64,000 bases of DNA from Gemmobacter lutimaris (GTDB lineage: Bacteria; Pseudomonadota; Alphaproteobacteria; Rhodobacterales; Rhodobacteraceae), in assembly GCF_003570715.1 (NCBI RefSeq), contig NZ_QXXQ01000017.1, positions 1-64,000 on the forward strand. Direction: 5' to 3'. The notes under the pieces were generated by a model. It was given only the letters and a program-made list of their open reading frames with translations, was not told the DNA's origin and made no database searches. The first letter of the stretch is position 1, and each line of letters begins with the position of its first letter. The position numbers were made by a program, and so were the translations under genes. Positions 61,932-64,000 of the stretch are shown here, in pieces.

Positions 61932-64000
61932 GTCGGTCGGTTTCCTTGCAGGCAGGCAGACAGTGCCGCCGTATCGAGCGGTTTGGGCAGGCGGAACAGC
62001 CTGCCGGGAAAGCGGGCGCCCAGCGGGTCGGCATCGGGCAGGTGGCCGGAGGTGACGATGACGCGCGTGCCCTCGGCCCGGCGCAGCGCCGCTTCGGCGA
62101 TAGCCCAACCAGAGGCCGCGCCGTCGAGGTGCAGATCGGTCAGCACGAGGTCGAAGGGCGGGCCCGTGGCGATCAGGCGTTGCGCTTCGGCCGCGGTGGC
62201 GGCTTCGGTCAGATCGGCCCCGGCCAGCAGGCGGCGCGCATGGGCGGCGTCAGGCGCGGCATCCTCGACCAGCAGCACGCGGCCCAGCGGGGGCAGGGCG
62301 GGTTCGGCGCTGGTGGCCAGCGGCAGCAGCAGGCGGACACTGGTGCCTTTGCCGGGTTCGGACCGGATGTCGATGTCGCCGCCCGACTGGCGGATGAAAC
62401 CGCAGACCATGGCAAGGCCCAGCCCGGTGCCGGTGCCATCGGGGCGGGCGGTGAAGAACGGCTCCATCGCCATGGCCAGCACCTCGGGCGTCATGCCGCG
62501 CCCGGTGTCGCTGACCTCGACCAGCGCGCGGCCCGAGGGGGCGGGGGCCAGCGTGACGGTGATCGCGCCAGCGCCGTCAATCGCCTGTGCGGCGTTGAGG
62601 CAGAGGTTCAACAGCGCGCTTTCCATCTGGCCGGGGTCGATCCGCACCGCGAGCGGGCGGGCGGAAGGGCAGAGGGTCAGGGCGATGCGGTCGTCAAGCG
62701 CCAGCGCGATCAGATCCTCCATCCCCTCGACCAGCGCGTTCAGGTCCACCACCTCCGGGTCCAGATGCAGGCGGCGGGCAAAGGCCAGCAGGCGCTGGGT
62801 CAGCGCGGTGCCCAGATCCAGCGCGGCGGCCAGCGTCTGATGCAGGCCGCCCGCACGTTCGGGCGGCGCGGTTTCCAGAAGGTGCAGGCTGGTCGAGATG
62901 GTTGACAGGATATTGCCGAAATCATGCGCGACCTCGCCCGCGATCTTGCCAAGCGCTTCGGTCCGCTGCACCTGTTGCAGCCGGTCCTCCAGCGCGCGGC
63001 GGGCGGAGACGTCGGTCAGCAGCATGACGGTGCCGCCGGTGGCGAGGCGGCTTTGGCGCAGATCGACCACGCGGCCATCGGCGTGATGCAGTTCGGCAAA
63101 GCCATCGGGGCCGGGAATGCGCTGCCAACCCGCGCCCGCCAGCAGCGCCGCCATGTCGGGGCGGCCGTCGAAAGCCCCGGCGGGCAGGCCCAGAACCGGG
63201 GCAAGGTGGCGGTTGTGGGCGACCAGCGCGCCTGCGTCTGACAGGATGGCCAGACCGTCGGACATGCCGTCGAACAGATTTTCGAACAGGGCGTTGCGCT
63301 GTGCAAGTTGCCGGTTGGAGCGGTCAAGCCGCAAGGTATTGGCGCGGAAGGCGCGGAAGGCGTGGAACAGCTTGCCGATCTCGTCGCCCGCATGTTCGCC
63401 GCGCGGCAGCCGCGAGGAACGGTCGCCCACCGCGAGGCGCATCATTGCGTCCGAAATGGCGCGCAGGTTGTCGGTGACATAGCCCGAAACGAACAATGCG
63501 GCCAGAAGCGCGACCACGGCGCTGATCAGGCCGACAATGACGATGATGCCCCGCGCGAAAGCGATGGCCGAGAGGGTGCGGGCGCGTTCGGCGGCAATTT
63601 GTGCCTGCGTGCGGGCCGTCACCTCGGCCGCGTGCAGGCTGACCGCCTCGGCCCCCAGCCGGATGCGCGCCAGCGCGGCTTCGGCGGCGATCTGGCGGGC
63701 GAGTTCGAGGCGGCGCAGTTCGAACAGGCCCGCGGGGCCTTCGGCGAGGGCGCGCATTTCATCCAGATAGGGGCGGTTGGCCGGGGTGGCGGCGATAGTG
63801 CGGATCAGGCGGAAATATTCGCGGTGATGTTCGCCCACGCTGACCAGATTGCTGGCCCGCCCCGCCCCCAGAAGGGCGCGGGTGATGCGTTGCAGGGTCA
63901 GCCAGTCCTGCGCGAAGGGCTCGGCCGCGGCGCGGGCGACGAGCTGGCGCTCGATCCCGGCGGTGCGGGCGTTGAGGCGCAGGATCTGGTCGGTGTAGCC
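61928..64000 (-). CDS. Hybrid sensor histidine kinase with receiver domain, 5' end outside window
   Basis: The frame is open to the last base, so the N-terminus is missing. From the window edge it shows a periplasmic-like helical segment, a membrane helix (about 63490-63560), a HAMP-type linker, a PAS-like region, the H-box GEVAHDFGNILSTIS, the N-box LNLCLNAAQAI, the G boxes DTGRGMT and GTGLGLAM, and a C-terminal receiver domain (LLVEDAAPDA, phosphoacceptor aspartate in LVLTDLHLD, lysine in RLPKPLD). No separate DNA-binding regulator is adjacent, so phosphate may pass to a distant partner. The signal is unknown. Confidence 0.9.
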   Translation of the reverse strand, partial: GYTDQILRLNARTAGIERQLVARAAAEPFAQDWLTLQRITRALLGAGRASNLVSVGEHHREYFRLIRTIAATPANRPYLDEMRALAEGPAGLFELRRLELARQIAAEAALARIRLGAEAVSLHAAEVTARTQAQIAAERARTLSAIAFARGIIVIVGLISAVVALLAALFVSGYVTDNLRAISDAMMRLAVGDRSSRLPRGEHAGDEIGKLFHAFRAFRANTLRLDRSNRQLAQRNALFENLFDGMSDGLAILSDAGALVAHNRHLAPVLGLPAGAFDGRPDMAALLAGAGWQRIPGPDGFAELHHADGRVVDLRQSRLATGGTVMLLTDVSARRALEDRLQQVQRTEALGKIAGEVAHDFGNILSTISTSLHLLETAPPERAGGLHQTLAAALDLGTALTQRLLAFARRLHLDPEVVDLNALVEGMEDLIALALDDRIALTLCPSARPLAVRIDPGQMESALLNLCLNAAQAIDGAGAITVTLAPAPSGRALVEVSDTGRGMTPEVLAMAMEPFFTARPDGTGTGLGLAMVCGFIRQSGGDIDIRSEPGKGTSVRLLLPLATSAEPALPPLGRVLLVEDAAPDAAHARRLLAGADLTEAATAAEAQRLIATGPPFDLVLTDLHLDGAASGWAIAEAALRRAEGTRVIVTSGHLPDADPLGARFPGRLFRLPKPLDTAALSACLQGNRPT

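Noticed and set aside
1-64000. CRISPR arrays, tRNA or rRNA genes, complete insertion sequences
   Set aside because: No regularly spaced direct repeats, cloverleaf-like sequences, rRNA segments or transposase motifs were noticed on either strand.

Overview
The window is high-GC throughout. Its codon use, protein families and replication module point to an alphaproteobacterium of the Rhodobacterales/Paracoccaceae type. It looks like part of a large plasmid or chromid rather than the main chromosome. A ParA/ParB partition pair lies next to a small DnaA-like replication initiator at 57.7-61.3 kb, and four copies of a 16-bp palindrome (CTTCCCCGCGGGGAAG, probable parS) lie in and beside parAB.

Region 1 (1-22.8 kb) is one plus-strand operon for a nonribosomal peptide/polyketide. 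It holds an NRPS truncated by the window edge (A-T-C-A-T, codes matching Thr then Ser), a docking-C-A-T-TE NRPS, and a hybrid A-T-C-A-T-KS-KR-T-TE protein without an acyltransferase domain. These are followed by a methyltransferase, a phosphopantetheinyl transferase, a PvdE/SyrD-type ABC exporter, a type II thioesterase, an amidase and an MbtH-like protein. Seven consecutive genes are linked by 4-bp ATGA-type overlaps or the equivalent. Two terminal TE domains, a carrier domain missing its first helix, and the missing AT make the assembly line unusual.

Region 2 (22.9-39.7 kb) is mixed. It has a GMC oxidoreductase and an acyl-CoA synthetase, a 5-formyl-THF cyclo-ligase, a large RTX calcium-binding protein, a MacAB/Lol-like export set (adaptor, ATPase, two FtsX-type permeases) with a membrane-anchored AraC regulator, a cardiolipin-synthase-like PLD, and a D-aminopeptidase/L,D-transpeptidase pair.

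Region 3 (39.7-57.5 kb) is a cyclitol (inositol-type) uptake and catabolism regulon. One minus-strand operon carries a PhyH dioxygenase, a CUT2-type ABC importer and a Gfo/Idh/MocA dehydrogenase. A second carries iolD, iolE, an SDR, a TIM-barrel isomerase and another dehydrogenase. A divergent plus-strand operon carries iolG, an aldehyde dehydrogenase, an HpaI-type aldolase, a D-2-hydroxyacid dehydrogenase and a fourth Gfo/Idh/MocA protein, followed by an RpiR regulator. The same inverted repeat, TGCAAT-N4-ATTGCA, sits upstream of the first operon, between the two divergent operons, and in front of rpiR. It is the best candidate for the RpiR operator. iolB, iolC and iolJ are absent here, so the lower pathway is either elsewhere or different.

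Region 4 (57.6-64 kb) is the partition and replication module (parB and parA on minus, replicase on plus, about 530 bp of likely origin between them), then a HAD phosphatase and a hybrid histidine kinase that runs off the window end. All functions are inferred from sequence motifs read by eye. No database search was possible.
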